A stretch of DNA of 64,000 nucleotides, from the NCBI GenBank assembly GCA_003223245.1, contig QHYI01000109.1, forward strand, positions 89,082 to 153,081, given 5' to 3'. This DNA comes from Acidobacteriota bacterium (GTDB lineage Bacteria > Acidobacteriota > Terriglobia > Acidiferrales > UBA7541). How positions within the stretch are numbered: the first letter of the stretch is position 1; the number at the start of each line of letters is the position of its first letter. This document shows positions 37,219 to 47,596 of this stretch, one piece after another. Under the pieces are notes generated by a model. The model was not told the origin of the DNA. It saw only the letters and a program-made list of their open reading frames with translations, and searched no databases. A program made the position numbers and the translations under genes.

Positions 37219-39522
37219 ATGATTCATATCGAGAACATTTCCGGGGCCGCGCAAGAATTTGCAGGCAGCCGGCGCGGATTTCTGAAGGGCATGTTCGGCG
37301 CAGGCGCGTTTGTGTTGAGCGTACGCTGGATGCCAGAGCCATTGTTGGCCGCCTCCGCCTCGGTCGGTGCCAACCCCGCCGACGCCATGGGCAAAGCCGT
37401 GTTGCACCCCAGCGTTTACCTGGCGATTGACACAGCCGGCACCGCGTACGTCGTTGCGCATCGCTCGGAAATGGGGAACGGCGTGCGAACGTCCTTGCCG
37501 CGCATTGTTGCGGACGAGCTGGACGCGGATTGGGCCCGCGTAAAAGTCGTGCAAGCCCCCGCCGATGAAAAATATGGCGACCAGGACACCGACGGCTCGC
37601 ATTCCGTAGTGAGCTTCTTTGTGCCATTGCGCGAAGCCGGCGCCACGGCCAGGCTCATGCTGGTCCGTGCAGCCGCGCAGCGGTGGAACGTGCCGGAAGC
37701 AGAATGCTCCATGGAATTGCACACGGTGGTGCACAAAAAGTCTGGGAAGAAGCTGGGATACGGCGAACTCGCGGCCGCAGCGGCAAAACTAGAAGTCCCG
37801 AAGAAGGAAGAATTGAAACTCAAGCCGCGCAGCGAGTGGCGGTACATCGGAAAAGATTCTGCGAGCTATGACTTGAAGGATCTGTGCACCGGCAAAGCGA
37901 CGTTCGGCCAAGACACCCACATGGACGGCCTGTTGTATGCCAGCGTGCTGCATCCTCCGGTGATGGGTAGCACGATAAAATCCGTTGACGATAAGGCCGC
38001 TCTGGCCGTCCCTGGCGTGAAGCAAACCGCGACGATCGACACGTTCAAACCGCCGGTTTTGTTCCAAGCGCTGGGTGGAGTGGCCGTGCTCGCCGACAAC
38101 ACGTGGGCTGCAATGCAAGGCCGGAAGAAGCTGAAGGTGGATTGGGAAGAAAGCTCGCACCGCGTTTTCAATTCCGCCCCGTATCGGAAGGAGTTGGAAG
38201 AGATGGCGCGGAAGCCGGGAAAACTTGTGCGCGAAGTCGGCAACGTCGAGGCGGCCTTTGCGCAAGGCGGAAAAATCGTCGAGGCGGAATATTACGCCCC
38301 GCTGCTGGCGCATGCTTCGATGGAGCCGCCTGCGGCGCTGGCGGTTTATCGCGACGGAAAAGTGGAAGCGTGGGCGCCGACGCAAAGCCCCGTGGGCGCG
38401 CGCGATGCCATCGCTGCGGCGGTGGGCGCGAAAAAGGAAGACGTGACCGTGCACGTCACCTTGCTCGGTGGCGCGTTTGGCCGGAAGTCGTTCCCGGACT
38501 ATGCCGTGGAAGCCGCGGTGCTTTCGAAGAAAACAGGCAAGCCGGTGAAAGTGGTCTGGAGCCGCGAAGACGACATCAAGTTCGACACCTACCACTCCGT
38601 TTCGGCGATGTACATGAAAGCGGCGCTGGACGCGGATGGCAAGCCCGCGGCTTGGCTGCAGCGCACCGTGTTTCCTCCCATCGGCTCGACGTTCAATGTG
38701 GACGCGGTGTATTCCGACGCCGGCGAATTGGGGCTGGGTTTCTCCGATCTGCCATTCGCCATTCCGAATCATCGCTCGGAAAACGGACCAGCTACCGCGC
38801 ACGTGCGAATCGGCTGGTTCCGGTCGGTGGCTAACATCTATCACGCGTTCGCCATTCAATCGTTTGCCGACGAGCTGGCCAACGCCGCCGGAACAGACCC
38901 GCTCGAGTACCAGCTGCAACTTCTCGGCCCGGACCGCATCATTCCGAAAAGCGAATTGCCAAAGGACTACGAGAATTACGGGCAGCCTTACGAGCAATAC
39001 CCCATCGACACGGCGCGTTTCCGCCGCGTGTTGCAGTCGGTCGCGGAGAAATCCGGCTGGGGCAGAAAGAAACAAGGCCACGGATTTGGCATGGGCTTGG
39101 CCATGCACCGCAGCTTTCTCACCTACGCAGCCTCGGTCGTGCAACTGCATGTTGACGACGCGGGCAAAGCGCACATTCAGCGCGTGGATACGGCGCTGGA
39201 CGCCGGTACGGTGGTGAATCCGGAAATGGTGCGCAATCAATTTGAAGGCGCAGCGGTGATGGGGACGAGCATCGCCTTTTTTGGAGAAATTACCGCGACA
39301 AATGGCGCGATTGACCAGTCGAACTTCAATGATTATCCCGTAGCGCGCATGAATACGGCGCCGCGCGAAATTCACGTGCACATTGCCGAAAACGACGCGC
39401 CTCCGGGCGGAATCGGCGAACCAGGGCTTCCCGCGATTGCTCCGGCAATCTGCAACGCGGTCTTTGCCGCGACGGGAAAGCGCATCCGCGAGTTGCCGCT
39501 ATCCAAAGCCGGCCTGGCTTAG
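37219..39522 (+). CDS. molybdenum hydroxylase large subunit, isoquinoline 1-oxidoreductase beta type
   Basis: This 767-residue protein has a Tat-type leader ([15 protein letters not shown]). Moco-binding sequences are [22 protein letters not shown] at 417-423 and [10 protein letters not shown]; the catalytic Glu is E734 in GIGEPGLP. It matches periplasmic IorB/aldehyde-dehydrogenase-type subunits that bind molybdopterin cytosine dinucleotide. The start is the ATG behind GAGG at 37211; an upstream TTG start is rejected. The small [2Fe-2S] subunit (IorA) that normally neighbours it is absent from the window. Confidence 0.9.
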   Translation: MIHIENISGAAQEFAGSRRGFLKGMFGAGAFVLSVRWMPEPLLAASASVGANPADAMGKAVLHPSVYLAIDTAGTAYVVAHRSEMGNGVRTSLPRIVADELDADWARVKVVQAPADEKYGDQDTDGSHSVVSFFVPLREAGATARLMLVRAAAQRWNVPEAECSMELHTVVHKKSGKKLGYGELAAAAAKLEVPKKEELKLKPRSEWRYIGKDSASYDLKDLCTGKATFGQDTHMDGLLYASVLHPPVMGSTIKSVDDKAALAVPGVKQTATIDTFKPPVLFQALGGVAVLADNTWAAMQGRKKLKVDWEESSHRVFNSAPYRKELEEMARKPGKLVREVGNVEAAFAQGGKIVEAEYYAPLLAHASMEPPAALAVYRDGKVEAWAPTQSPVGARDAIAAAVGAKKEDVTVHVTLLGGAFGRKSFPDYAVEAAVLSKKTGKPVKVVWSREDDIKFDTYHSVSAMYMKAALDADGKPAAWLQRTVFPPIGSTFNVDAVYSDAGELGLGFSDLPFAIPNHRSENGPATAHVRIGWFRSVANIYHAFAIQSFADELANAAGTDPLEYQLQLLGPDRIIPKSELPKDYENYGQPYEQYPIDTARFRRVLQSVAEKSGWGRKKQGHGFGMGLAMHRSFLTYAASVVQLHVDDAGKAHIQRVDTALDAGTVVNPEMVRNQFEGAAVMGTSIAFFGEITATNGAIDQSNFNDYPVARMNTAPREIHVHIAENDAPPGGIGEPGLPAIAPAICNAVFAATGKRIRELPLSKAGLA

Positions 39523-39639
39523 CAACTGTCAAGAATCATCTTTGAGCGTGAGCCCGAGCCTGCCGGTGGTGCGCCGCCGAAGTGCTGGATATGCTTTTCG
39601 AAAGACTCAGGGAAAAGCAGATTCCACCCCACAACAAAT

Positions 39640-41013
39640 CTATTCGACCAATTGCAGGTTGAGGGCGATGCGCACGCCGTTGACAAGCACGATGCTCTGA
39701 TCGAGCAACTGCTGGTTGGTGATCTCCGCATCGACGAATTTCTTAAGGGCGACGCGCGGGCAAATGAATTCGATGGCTTCGGAACTCTCTTTCGTCGGCG
39801 GCGAGAGCCTGTTCAGCACGCAAAAATCGTAGAGCTGAAACTCCACGTCGGGAGAAATACGCTCGGAAATATCCTTCAGCAAGGGTGCGAGAAAAAGGTC
39901 GAAACTCTGCGCCGCCCGCTTGTAAATCGAACCTTTGGCTGCCCCGAATTGCAGCGAATTCTTCAGCGTCATTTGCAGCGCGATTTGCTCGTGAAATAGC
40001 ACAAACGTGGGCGGCGCGTAGGCCACGAAATGGAATTTCGCCGCGCCTTCTTTTGCCAGCGCGCCCAATTGCGACTGATACTTTTCATCCAGGCGATCCG
40101 CATCGGCCTCTGTCGCTGGCGGCGGGTCAGCGACCGGAAGTGAGGCGGGCTCCGCACTGGCTTCAGCCGCGGGTCGCGGCTCCGCTCGAGCCGAAGCCGG
40201 CGCGGGCGCGGAAGGAGCTGCGGAAGGCGCAGCAACGGGAGCCGGATTCACAGGTTTCAGCAACACAGAATGCGAGGTCAAGGTTGACGAACGCGCCGTG
40301 GAAGTGGCGTCCGGCTTGGCCGGAATGGATCGCGGAAGCGTTTGGACGTTCAAGGGATCGCGCTCGGTTAAGGAAAGGCCAAAATCCACGCCGCTGACAA
40401 ACACTTTCGAGCGGTTCAAGATTTCCTGCCGCGTCGCATCGCTCGACGCGCGCGACATCGCCCAAGCATCCGCGCGGTCGAATACCACGACAAGCGTTTC
40501 CTTCCCTTCAAACTCGTAACTGTTCCTGTCACTGCGCGTGTGGTGAGCGATTTCGAAGCCCATGCCGTCGCACGCTATATCCTCCGGCAAAGCGGCCGCG
40601 ACCGCCTGTAAAATCGGAACAATCACTGCGCGAAACGTAGTGGCGGCGCGCTCATTCTGCGTCAAGCGAAGCGGGTTATACGCTGCGTTGTAATTCCCCG
40701 AGACCTTCAAGATCACGCGGTCTTGGAAACGCACGAATTCCAAGCCGCGCGAATCCGCCTCCGCTTGCTTTGCGGGGTCCAGACCGACGTAGCGGCTCGG
40801 ATAAAAAGGAAAAGGAAACTTGATTTTAGCGATGGATTGGTTGATTCCAATCAACTGCTGGAAATAAGTTTGCTCCAGGGCTTTTAGGTCGGGATTCAGA
40901 ATTTCGTTGGGGCTTACCTGCGCCGCGGCGGGCATCGCGCAAACCGCGAGCAAAAACGTCAATGCGAGCGGGCCTCTCTTGCAGTGGAAACCTAGTGAGC
41001 GTTCGGATTTCAT
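39640..41013 (-). CDS. exported protein with two related domains, unknown function
   Basis: This 456-residue protein has a signal peptide (core LALTFLLAVCAMPAAAQ). Two halves of about 150 residues share a pattern. Each opens with a strand pair around a Phe (FVRFQDRVILKVSGN; FHFVAYAPPTFVLFHEQIA). Each continues through a helix with a PLL/PIL core (RAVIVPILQAVAAALPEDI; DLFLAPLLKDISERISPDV), and each ends with a VLV/VFV-NGV-like strand (KVFVSGVDFGLSL; SIVLVNGVRIALNL). A 60-residue Pro/Ala/Ser linker separates them. I do not recognise the family. It is the last gene of the cytochrome cluster. Confidence 0.7.
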   Translation of the reverse strand: MKSERSLGFHCKRGPLALTFLLAVCAMPAAAQVSPNEILNPDLKALEQTYFQQLIGINQSIAKIKFPFPFYPSRYVGLDPAKQAEADSRGLEFVRFQDRVILKVSGNYNAAYNPLRLTQNERAATTFRAVIVPILQAVAAALPEDIACDGMGFEIAHHTRSDRNSYEFEGKETLVVVFDRADAWAMSRASSDATRQEILNRSKVFVSGVDFGLSLTERDPLNVQTLPRSIPAKPDATSTARSSTLTSHSVLLKPVNPAPVAAPSAAPSAPAPASARAEPRPAAEASAEPASLPVADPPPATEADADRLDEKYQSQLGALAKEGAAKFHFVAYAPPTFVLFHEQIALQMTLKNSLQFGAAKGSIYKRAAQSFDLFLAPLLKDISERISPDVEFQLYDFCVLNRLSPPTKESSEAIEFICPRVALKKFVDAEITNQQLLDQSIVLVNGVRIALNLQLVE

Positions 41014-41032
41014 GAGCAGAAAAAAGTATCTC

Positions 41033-41527
41033 CTATTTGGCGGAATATTGCGATCCTGGCCGGCCGGGAGGCTGGTAGGGCGGTTGTGCGATCGCGCGAG
41101 TGAAAGCAATCACGGAACGAATTTCCTCCGCTGAAAGCGCACGCCCGTAGGGCGGCATCATCGCGGATTTTCCCATAGCGCTGCCGCCCAGCGTGATGAT
41201 GTTCTGCAGGTATTCGTCGCTCTCGGCGTTGAGCGTGGCGCCGTCATTCAGCAGCGGCGGCACCGGCGTGAGATTCGAGCGATTCGACGGGCCGGCGGGC
41301 GTCGCGTCTGCGTGGCACCAAACGCAGTATTGATAGAAGACGCGCTTGCCCTGCGCTTGCTGGTAACTCAGCGGAATCATTTTCGCCGAATCGTTCCAGT
41401 CTGGTTCGGAATCGTAAGCGGCCAGCAGCGGATCGCTTTTTGCAGTTTCAGCATGCTTGCGGCAGCCCGTCACGCCGCAGATAGCTGCGGCCACCAGAGC
41501 AGCGATAGCAAAGTTATGCGTTCTCAT
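41033..41527 (-). CDS. monoheme c-type cytochrome lipoprotein
   Basis: This 164-residue protein has a lipoprotein signal with lipobox GVTGC. One heme site (CVWCH) is followed by a Met-rich distal region (GSAMGKSAMMPPYG) that can supply the axial Met, and AEEIRSVIAFTRA, a class-I cytochrome c helix. Its start overlaps the stop of the eight-heme cytochrome by four bases. Predicted to be anchored in the periplasm as electron acceptor of the Rieske/cytochrome b complex. Confidence 0.9.
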   Translation of the reverse strand: MRTHNFAIAALVAAAICGVTGCRKHAETAKSDPLLAAYDSEPDWNDSAKMIPLSYQQAQGKRVFYQYCVWCHADATPAGPSNRSNLTPVPPLLNDGATLNAESDEYLQNIITLGGSAMGKSAMMPPYGRALSAEEIRSVIAFTRAIAQPPYQPPGRPGSQYSAK

Positions 41528-43662
41528 TTGCCTGCTCCGTGCCCCCAAGCCAGCGCCCGGGTGTTGGAGGCGGTCTTCTGCGGCTGGATTCCCGCCCGCA
41601 AGGTCATCAAATAAGCGGTCAGGGCCTTAATCTCCTCATCCGTGAAGTTCCGCCGCGGCTCCATGGAATCCGGGACCAGCGCCTGCGGATTCTTCAGCCA
41701 CGCTTCAATCCAGGCGGGTGTGAGCCAGCCCCCGGCATTATTCAGATTGGGACCGACGTATCCGCCGCTGCCGCCGATGGTGTGGCACGACTGGCACTGA
41801 TATTTTACTTCATAAAGCTGCTTGCCGAGGGTGGCCATCGCAGGCGTGAACTGCTTAGCATCGACTCCCGCAGGATTCACCGCCGGATGCTGCATGACCA
41901 TTGAGAGGTAATCGGCGAGCGTCGCCGCGTCCTTGTCGCTCATGTTGAATTGCGGCATGCGCAAGATGAGCGTCGGCCGCAACGTTTGCGGGCTCTTGAG
42001 AAATTCCACCAGCCACTGGCGCTGCGCACGGCTGCCTTCATAGGTGAGGTCAGGCGCCAGATCGCCGCCGTAACCGTTGAACTTGTGGCAGGTGTAGCAC
42101 TTGTACCGCTCGTAGACTTCCGCAAAAGACCCTGTCGCGCGGAAAGACGCTTCCTTTCGCGGCACGACCAGATTTTGCAACGCGCTCGTTGCGGGCGCTC
42201 CTTTCATGCTGAGCAGCGCGGTTGTAACAGCATCAAGGTCCGCTTGATTCCAGGTGTACTGCGGCATGCGCGCCGCAGGATTCACCGAAACCGGATCCTC
42301 AAGCTTCGCTTGAATGTAGGAAACAAGATTGTGCGGAATTTTCGCGGTGCCGAATTCCAGTTCCGAGGCGTTTTTGCCGCCCAGCGCGCTCAGGTCCGGC
42401 CCAAAATCCTTCTGCGGATTCAGACCTTCGATGACGTGGCAGCTCGCGCAGCCTTTCTCGGCAAAAAGCCGGTGGCCGAGCTGGATTTCGGCGTCCGCCG
42501 GCGCATCGAGTTTTGGAACGCCGCTAAGCAAGTCGGAATCGACCAGCTTTGTCGTGACGTATTGCGTGACTTTGTAGAGGTCCTCATCCGACCAGCCGTA
42601 GCGCGGCATCCGCGTGTGCGGCAAATAGGCTTGCGGGTCGCGCAGCCAGGCGATGAGCCAACCCGGATTCACCTTGCTGCCAACTTTGGTCAACTCGGGC
42701 GCAATGTCGCCGCCAATCAGCTTCGTTTCCCCCGCGCGCGTAACCGCCAGCGAATGGCAGGTCGAGCAGAACATCTGCCGGAAACGCAGTTCCCCTTGCG
42801 AAATCAGCTCCGGATTCTTACTCCAAGTCGCAACCACGGCAGGAGAAATCTTGTACGGTGCGAAAGGCCTCGCCTTTTGGACGCTGAGAAAAGCCGTGAG
42901 CGCGCGGATTTCCGTCTCCGTGAGCCGGAACTTCGGCATGCGCGGCTCTTCTTGCGTTTCGTAGCCGTTGACGGTAACGTTGCCGTCCTTGTCCACGATG
43001 GTCCGCGGCTCTTTCAGCCATTTGTAAATCCACTCGCGGCTGACTTTCGTTCCGATGCTGGAGAGGTCCGGACCAAGCATCGCGGGCCGATCAATTCCTT
43101 GCATCTTGTGGCAACCCTGGCAATTTAATTCGGCCAGGAGCTGGCGGCCGCGTGCGAGCTGCGGCGTTTGCGGAAGGTCGGATTGATGACAGGTTCCGCA
43201 GGAAGCCTGAATAAAATGGGTGGGCAACACCGGCTGCTCCCAGGCCAGCGTGGACTCGTGCGCTTCGGCAACTTCCGTGGCCGGCCCCTGCCCGCGATGA
43301 CAAATCGTGCAGCCCCACTCGCGCACATTGTGCGGGATCGGCGGATGCACGCGAAAAGGCTCGGGAACCGACTTATCTGCGAGGCTGGCTTGTGTGATTC
43401 CCTGATGGCAGGTTGTGCAGCGATCCACCAGGTTCATTCCAGGGAGCCAGATCTGATCGATGTCCGGGCTGTAGTCCGCGGTCAGCCGCTTGGTATCCGG
43501 GCGGCCCTGTGCAAAACGCAGGTACGAACGTTTATATTGCTTCCATTCGCGGCGGTAGTCCTTGAACGGCGAAATCGCCAGCACCGCCAGGAAGATCAAG
43601 CTGGAAACCGCAAACACGAACCGCATGCGGTCGGTTACCTTGCCCATCTCTTCAGCCGGCAT
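41524..43662 (-). CDS. eight-heme c-type cytochrome
   Basis: This 712-residue protein has an N-terminal membrane helix (about 14-31) and eight CxxCH sites at about 82, 118, 155, 181, 299, 405, 522 and 623. The last five each lie in a cytochrome-c-like module that ends with a motif like RMPxF/Y (MPKFRL, RMPRYGW, RMPQYTW, RMPQFNM, then MEPRRNF). The first three resemble a multiheme cluster. The start is the ATG behind GGGGGAG; it overlaps the cytochrome b C-terminal gene by 11 bp. As part of the operon it is probably the complex's extended electron-exit chain. Confidence 0.9.
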   Translation of the reverse strand: MPAEEMGKVTDRMRFVFAVSSLIFLAVLAISPFKDYRREWKQYKRSYLRFAQGRPDTKRLTADYSPDIDQIWLPGMNLVDRCTTCHQGITQASLADKSVPEPFRVHPPIPHNVREWGCTICHRGQGPATEVAEAHESTLAWEQPVLPTHFIQASCGTCHQSDLPQTPQLARGRQLLAELNCQGCHKMQGIDRPAMLGPDLSSIGTKVSREWIYKWLKEPRTIVDKDGNVTVNGYETQEEPRMPKFRLTETEIRALTAFLSVQKARPFAPYKISPAVVATWSKNPELISQGELRFRQMFCSTCHSLAVTRAGETKLIGGDIAPELTKVGSKVNPGWLIAWLRDPQAYLPHTRMPRYGWSDEDLYKVTQYVTTKLVDSDLLSGVPKLDAPADAEIQLGHRLFAEKGCASCHVIEGLNPQKDFGPDLSALGGKNASELEFGTAKIPHNLVSYIQAKLEDPVSVNPAARMPQYTWNQADLDAVTTALLSMKGAPATSALQNLVVPRKEASFRATGSFAEVYERYKCYTCHKFNGYGGDLAPDLTYEGSRAQRQWLVEFLKSPQTLRPTLILRMPQFNMSDKDAATLADYLSMVMQHPAVNPAGVDAKQFTPAMATLGKQLYEVKYQCQSCHTIGGSGGYVGPNLNNAGGWLTPAWIEAWLKNPQALVPDSMEPRRNFTDEEIKALTAYLMTLRAGIQPQKTASNTRALAWGHGAGK

Positions 43663-44359
43663 GACTCCCCCAAGGCCACACCCAAGACCAGCCCGGGCCA
43701 CGGAAGAAGGTGCCCACGGCAGTCAGACAAACGGAAACGGCAATGAACCAGGTCATGATCCACCAGGAAAGCGGCTTGCTTCCCAAGGACTTCAGCCATC
43801 CTCTCTCTGCTTGCCTGCCGGTATAAGAGAGGACCAGGAGGGTGGCCACTAGCGCGGTTGGCGCGAAAATCGTCCAGGCGTGGAACACGGCGAGAAACGC
43901 TAGCAGAATCAGAACGATGATCAGCATGGTTCGCAGATGTTGCGCGGGGTGATAGGCCCAGAGCGCCCGGCCTTCGATGTTCACGTTGAAGTACGGAATG
44001 ACAATCAGCGCGATGACCACTAGCGTCGGAATCAGAATGCCGGCCACAAACGGCGGGAAGAAGTGCAGCAGTTCCTGGAGGCCAAGGAAATACCACGGGG
44101 CCTTGGCCGGATTAGGCGTGAGCAGCGGATTGGCGAGTTGCTCGAGCGGCGCGTCCCAGAACAGGGCCACGACCACCATCGCGATCACCAGCACCTGAAA
44201 TGCAATGGCTTCGCGGATCAGCAGGTGCGGAAAGGTCATCAATTGCGGGCCGCGCTCGCCCACGACTTTGGCGGAAGTCTTCTTCGTAACAAAGACAACG
44301 CGGCGCGGCTCTTTCTTGGCGTCCGAGCTGAACGCGGTCTCGATTTTATTCTTTTCCAT
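43652..44359 (-). CDS. cytochrome b C-terminal subunit (subunit IV/PetD-like)
   Basis: This 235-residue integral membrane protein has about five hydrophobic segments, more than the three of PetD. The quinol-site motif appears as [20 protein letters not shown], equivalent to the PEWY region but with PW-Y. The stretch [20 protein letters not shown] is also typical of subunit IV. Together with the preceding gene it makes a split cytochrome b of b6f type. It overlaps both neighbours (14 and 11 bp). Confidence 0.9.
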   Translation of the reverse strand: MEKNKIETAFSSDAKKEPRRVVFVTKKTSAKVVGERGPQLMTFPHLLIREAIAFQVLVIAMVVVALFWDAPLEQLANPLLTPNPAKAPWYFLGLQELLHFFPPFVAGILIPTLVVIALIVIPYFNVNIEGRALWAYHPAQHLRTMLIIVLILLAFLAVFHAWTIFAPTALVATLLVLSYTGRQAERGWLKSLGSKPLSWWIMTWFIAVSVCLTAVGTFFRGPGWSWVWPWGSHAG

Positions 44360-45098
44360 CTTCGTCCTTGGGCTTGACCGTCAAACCGCCATCCTTTTGC
44401 ACGCGCCAGAAATGAATGCCGATTAACACGAAAGCGAACAACGGGAGAATCACGATGTGGAGCACGTAAAAGCGAAGCAGCGCGTTCTCTCCCACGATGT
44501 TTCCGCCAAGCAGCAAGAAGCGCACTTTGTGTCCAATGAACGGCATGGCGGAAATGATGTTGGTGCCGACGGTGACCGCCCAGAACGCAAGCTGGTCCCA
44601 TGGCAATAGATAGCCCGTGTAGCTAAGAAACAGCGTCACCAGCAGAAGCAGCACTCCGACAACCCAGTTGAATTCATGTGGAGGTTTGTAGCCGCCACGA
44701 TAGAACACGTGAAACATGTGCCAGAAAACAGCGAAGACCATCAAGTGCGCGGCCAGGCGGTGCAGATTGCGCAGGAAAACGCCGTTCGAAACGACAAACT
44801 GGAGGTCTTTCATGTCGCGATAGGCGTTTGGCGCGGCCGGATGGTAATAAAACATCAGAAAAATCCCGGTCACGAACAGCACAATGAAGAGAATGAACGA
44901 AATCGAACCGAGATAATAAGAAGCGCGCATGCGAAGCGACTTTTCGCGAACTTTGACCGGCATCCAGTGGAGAAACAGATTCCCGAAGATCGCCAGGCTG
45001 CGCGTGCGATTAGTATTGGCCGGGCCGCGTCGGAAGATGGACTTCCACACTTTCGTTTCGCGGAGGTTCTGCAGCGCGGATTGAAAAGACGTAGCCAT
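44346..45098 (-). CDS. cytochrome b N-terminal subunit (b6-like)
   Basis: This 250-residue membrane protein has four main helices. The bis-His heme ligands are H113/H127 and H214/H229, with 13 and 14 residues between, the spacing seen in cytochrome b6 rather than mitochondrial cytochrome b. A further conserved stretch is [20 protein letters not shown]. It forms the quinone-reducing/oxidising core with the Rieske protein and the PetD-like subunit. Gene order Rieske - b6 - PetD - cytochromes c is tight and mostly overlapping. Confidence 0.93.
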   Translation of the reverse strand: MATSFQSALQNLRETKVWKSIFRRGPANTNRTRSLAIFGNLFLHWMPVKVREKSLRMRASYYLGSISFILFIVLFVTGIFLMFYYHPAAPNAYRDMKDLQFVVSNGVFLRNLHRLAAHLMVFAVFWHMFHVFYRGGYKPPHEFNWVVGVLLLLVTLFLSYTGYLLPWDQLAFWAVTVGTNIISAMPFIGHKVRFLLLGGNIVGENALLRFYVLHIVILPLFAFVLIGIHFWRVQKDGGLTVKPKDEDGKE

Positions 45099-45106
45099 CG
45101 TTTCCC

Positions 45107-45616
45107 TCAGACTTTCAAAACCTCCGAAGGCTTGATGATTTGCAGCTTATCCACAAGCAGCTCCCCATCAGCCGTCAACGAAATGGCAAAGTGAGGCAGC
45201 GGGCGCGGTGCGGGCCCTGCGATCTTTACGCCGCTGGGACGGAACTTGCTGCCGTGGCACGGGCAGGCAATCACGTCCGCGTCGGGTTTCCACTGCGTGA
45301 TGCAGCCGAGGTGCGTGCAGACAGCAGACACGGCGTAAAAACCTTCCGGCATGCGCACGATGTAAACCTGCTGGTCCTGCAGGAACGTGACGGAATGCAC
45401 GGGGTAAAGATCGGAATTGCCTGCGCGAAAAGTTGTGGAAGGCTCAAACAAAACATTGGGCGAGAAATATTGATATGTCACTGCGACCGAGCCGAGCCCG
45501 GCGATCCCGAGAGCGCCCATGGTAATTTCGTTAAGGAAATCGCGCCGCGTGACTCCATTGCTGCCCGGAACGGCGTGCGGCGAGCCGGTAACCGAAGCCT
45601 TTTTATCGTCACTCAT
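45107..45616 (-). CDS. Rieske [2Fe-2S] protein
   Basis: This 169-residue protein has a Tat-like N-terminus ([19 protein letters not shown]) that also serves as membrane anchor. Cluster ligands are C100/H102 (CTHLGC) and C118/H121 (CPCHGS), with C105 and C120 as the disulfide pair. It is the high-potential branch subunit for quinol oxidation. I start it at MSDDKKAS because this gives a four-base ATGA overlap with the upstream flavoprotein stop; the longer frame would overlap that gene by 106 bp. Confidence 0.95.
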   Translation of the reverse strand: MSDDKKASVTGSPHAVPGSNGVTRRDFLNEITMGALGIAGLGSVAVTYQYFSPNVLFEPSTTFRAGNSDLYPVHSVTFLQDQQVYIVRMPEGFYAVSAVCTHLGCITQWKPDADVIACPCHGSKFRPSGVKIAGPAPRPLPHFAISLTADGELLVDKLQIIKPSEVLKV

Positions 45617-47565
45617 GACTCGAGAACTGTCTCCTCGATTTGGACTAAACTCGGATGGTGATCGAAAACCTCGAAAGCTTCCATGGTGATGGTGTTCACC
45701 GGGCAGCGTTCGGCGCACAACCCGCAGCGAATGCAGATCGTTTCGTCCTTGACCATCACCGAGCCTTCCGAAGTTCCGAGCTCCGCTGGAGAAAGGTGAA
45801 GCAGCTCGTTTGCCCGCCCTTCAGAAGTCGCCGCGAGTTGCTGCCGCGTGTCGTCCGAAAATTCAAATTGGCGTAGCGGGACAAGCTGCAGACAATTCTC
45901 CGGGCAAACATCCACGCACCCCCCGCAAAGAATGCATTCGCTGCCGTTGGCTTCCGTACCTTCAAAGATCGTGTTGATCCAGCATTGCAAGCAACGGGAA
46001 GCTTCCAGCCGCGCTTGCTCCTCGGTAAATCCCGTTTCGACTTCGGAAACGCCCGTACGCCGCTCGAGCGGAATCGTCGGAACCGCCAAGCGCGAATACT
46101 CGTCGTATTCCTCCGCCATTTTGTGATGGTCGAGAACCGTGATTTGCACGAACTTCGGTTTCGGCTGCCATTGCGGGCCGCGCAAGAACTTGTCAATTTG
46201 CTCGGCTGCTTTTTTGCCGTCCGCCACGGCGTTGATGATGAGCCGCGGGCCGAAGGCAATGTCGCCCGCCGCAAAAATCCCCGGCGCTGTGGTCATCAGC
46301 GTTTCCGGATCAATTTTCAGCGTGCCTTGGCGCGTAGTCTCGATGCCATCGGAAGGTTTGAGGAAAGCAAGGTCCGAGGCCTGTCCGATGGCGAGAATCA
46401 CGGTGTCGCACGGAATGACAGTCTCTGTGCCCTCGGCAAACTTCGGGTTGAAGCGCCTCTGCTCGTCAAAAACGGAGATGCAGCGAATCACTTCGAGCCC
46501 CGTGAGCCTGCCGTTCTTGCCAATGAATTGCTTTGGACCGAGAGAGGGATGGACCTTGATGCCTTCCATCAAGCCCTCTTCGATCTCTTCTTCCGCGGCG
46601 GGCATTTCTTCGCGGGATTCCAGGCACACTAGGTGCACCTCGCGTGCGCCCATGCGCAAGGCCTGCCTGGAAACATCCATGAATTCCTTCATCACCACGT
46701 CCATTTCGTTGGAGGTCAGTTGATCGGGAAGCACCACGCCGGCGATGTCGGTCATGAATTTTTGCTGCTGCTCGCGCATCGCGGAACGCGCCACGTCAAT
46801 AGCGACGTTCCCTCCGCCGATGACTACGACTTGCTTGCCGATCCGGAAGCGATAGCCCAGATTGACGTTTAGTAGAAAGTCAATGCCCTTCACCACGCCG
46901 TCCAGGTCGTTTCCGGGAAGATTGAGGTCGCGGCTGCGGTGCAAGCCGAACGCCATCAAAATCGCCTTGTAGTCCTGGTGGCGGAGGTCTTCGAGAGAGA
47001 AGTCTTTCCCGAGCCGCATGTTGAGGCGAAGCTCCGGGCCCAGGTCCAGGATTTCGCGAATTTGAGCCTGCAAAACGTCGCGCGGCAGGCGGTATTCCGG
47101 AATGCCGAGGTGCATCATGCCGCCGGGCACCGCAGCAGCGTCAAAAACGGTTACAGGATACCCCAGCAACGCTAGGTCATGCGCAGCCGACATGCCCGCC
47201 GGCCCGGAGCCGATAATCGCGACTTTCTCAGGACGAGTGATGCGCGGGCGCTCGGAAAAGACGTCGATGGGGTTGCGCGACTCCGGCCCATAGCGCTCGG
47301 TGACAAAGCGCTTCAAAGCGCGGATGGAGATCGGGGCGTCAAACTGCCCGCGGCGGCAGGCTGGTTCGCAAGGATGGCCGCAAACGCGGCCGCAAATCGA
47401 AGCAAAAGGATTAGGGACCCGGGCGTAGCGATACGCCTCCTCGTACCTCCCCTGTGCTATGAGGGAGACATAGCGGCCGGCCTGCGTATGCACCGGGCAG
47501 GCCTGCATGCACGGGAAGTTAGACTCAAGCCAGTCGAGGTCAACAAGTTTGCTTCGACTCTTCAT
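45613..47565 (-). CDS. GltD-like FAD/NAD(P) oxidoreductase with ferredoxin tail
   Basis: This 650-residue protein has an N-terminal GltD-type Fe-S domain (C19, C23, C58, C62, C66, C70). FAD- and NAD(P)-binding folds follow (IIGSGPAGMSAAHDL at 117; VVVIGGGNVAIDVARSA). A C-terminal 2x[4Fe-4S] ferredoxin domain ends it (CILCGGCVDVCPENC; CIRCGLCAERCPVNT). The layout matches the glutamate-synthase small-subunit family of NAD(P)H-to-ferredoxin/quinone adaptors. Its stop overlaps the Rieske start, so it is a likely cytoplasmic subunit of the cytochrome complex, linking NAD(P)H or ferredoxin to quinone chemistry. It is not a glutamate synthase: no gltB is present. Confidence 0.88.
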   Translation of the reverse strand: MKSRSKLVDLDWLESNFPCMQACPVHTQAGRYVSLIAQGRYEEAYRYARVPNPFASICGRVCGHPCEPACRRGQFDAPISIRALKRFVTERYGPESRNPIDVFSERPRITRPEKVAIIGSGPAGMSAAHDLALLGYPVTVFDAAAVPGGMMHLGIPEYRLPRDVLQAQIREILDLGPELRLNMRLGKDFSLEDLRHQDYKAILMAFGLHRSRDLNLPGNDLDGVVKGIDFLLNVNLGYRFRIGKQVVVIGGGNVAIDVARSAMREQQQKFMTDIAGVVLPDQLTSNEMDVVMKEFMDVSRQALRMGAREVHLVCLESREEMPAAEEEIEEGLMEGIKVHPSLGPKQFIGKNGRLTGLEVIRCISVFDEQRRFNPKFAEGTETVIPCDTVILAIGQASDLAFLKPSDGIETTRQGTLKIDPETLMTTAPGIFAAGDIAFGPRLIINAVADGKKAAEQIDKFLRGPQWQPKPKFVQITVLDHHKMAEEYDEYSRLAVPTIPLERRTGVSEVETGFTEEQARLEASRCLQCWINTIFEGTEANGSECILCGGCVDVCPENCLQLVPLRQFEFSDDTRQQLAATSEGRANELLHLSPAELGTSEGSVMVKDETICIRCGLCAERCPVNTITMEAFEVFDHHPSLVQIEETVLES

Positions 47566-47596
47566 GACGAGCGATTTCGGGTCTCTATAGGAGTTG

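Noticed and set aside
37789..39381. 530-codon frame antisense to the molybdenum hydroxylase
   Set aside because: It is His/Arg-rich shadow sequence without domains, and the plus-strand enzyme is unambiguous.
41950..43128. 392-codon frame antisense to the eight-heme cytochrome
   Set aside because: Arg-rich shadow; the heme motifs lie on the minus strand.
45613..47565. gltD, glutamate synthase small subunit
   Set aside because: The FAD/NAD(P) layout fits, but there is no gltB and the gene overlaps the Rieske gene, so a respiratory adaptor is more likely.
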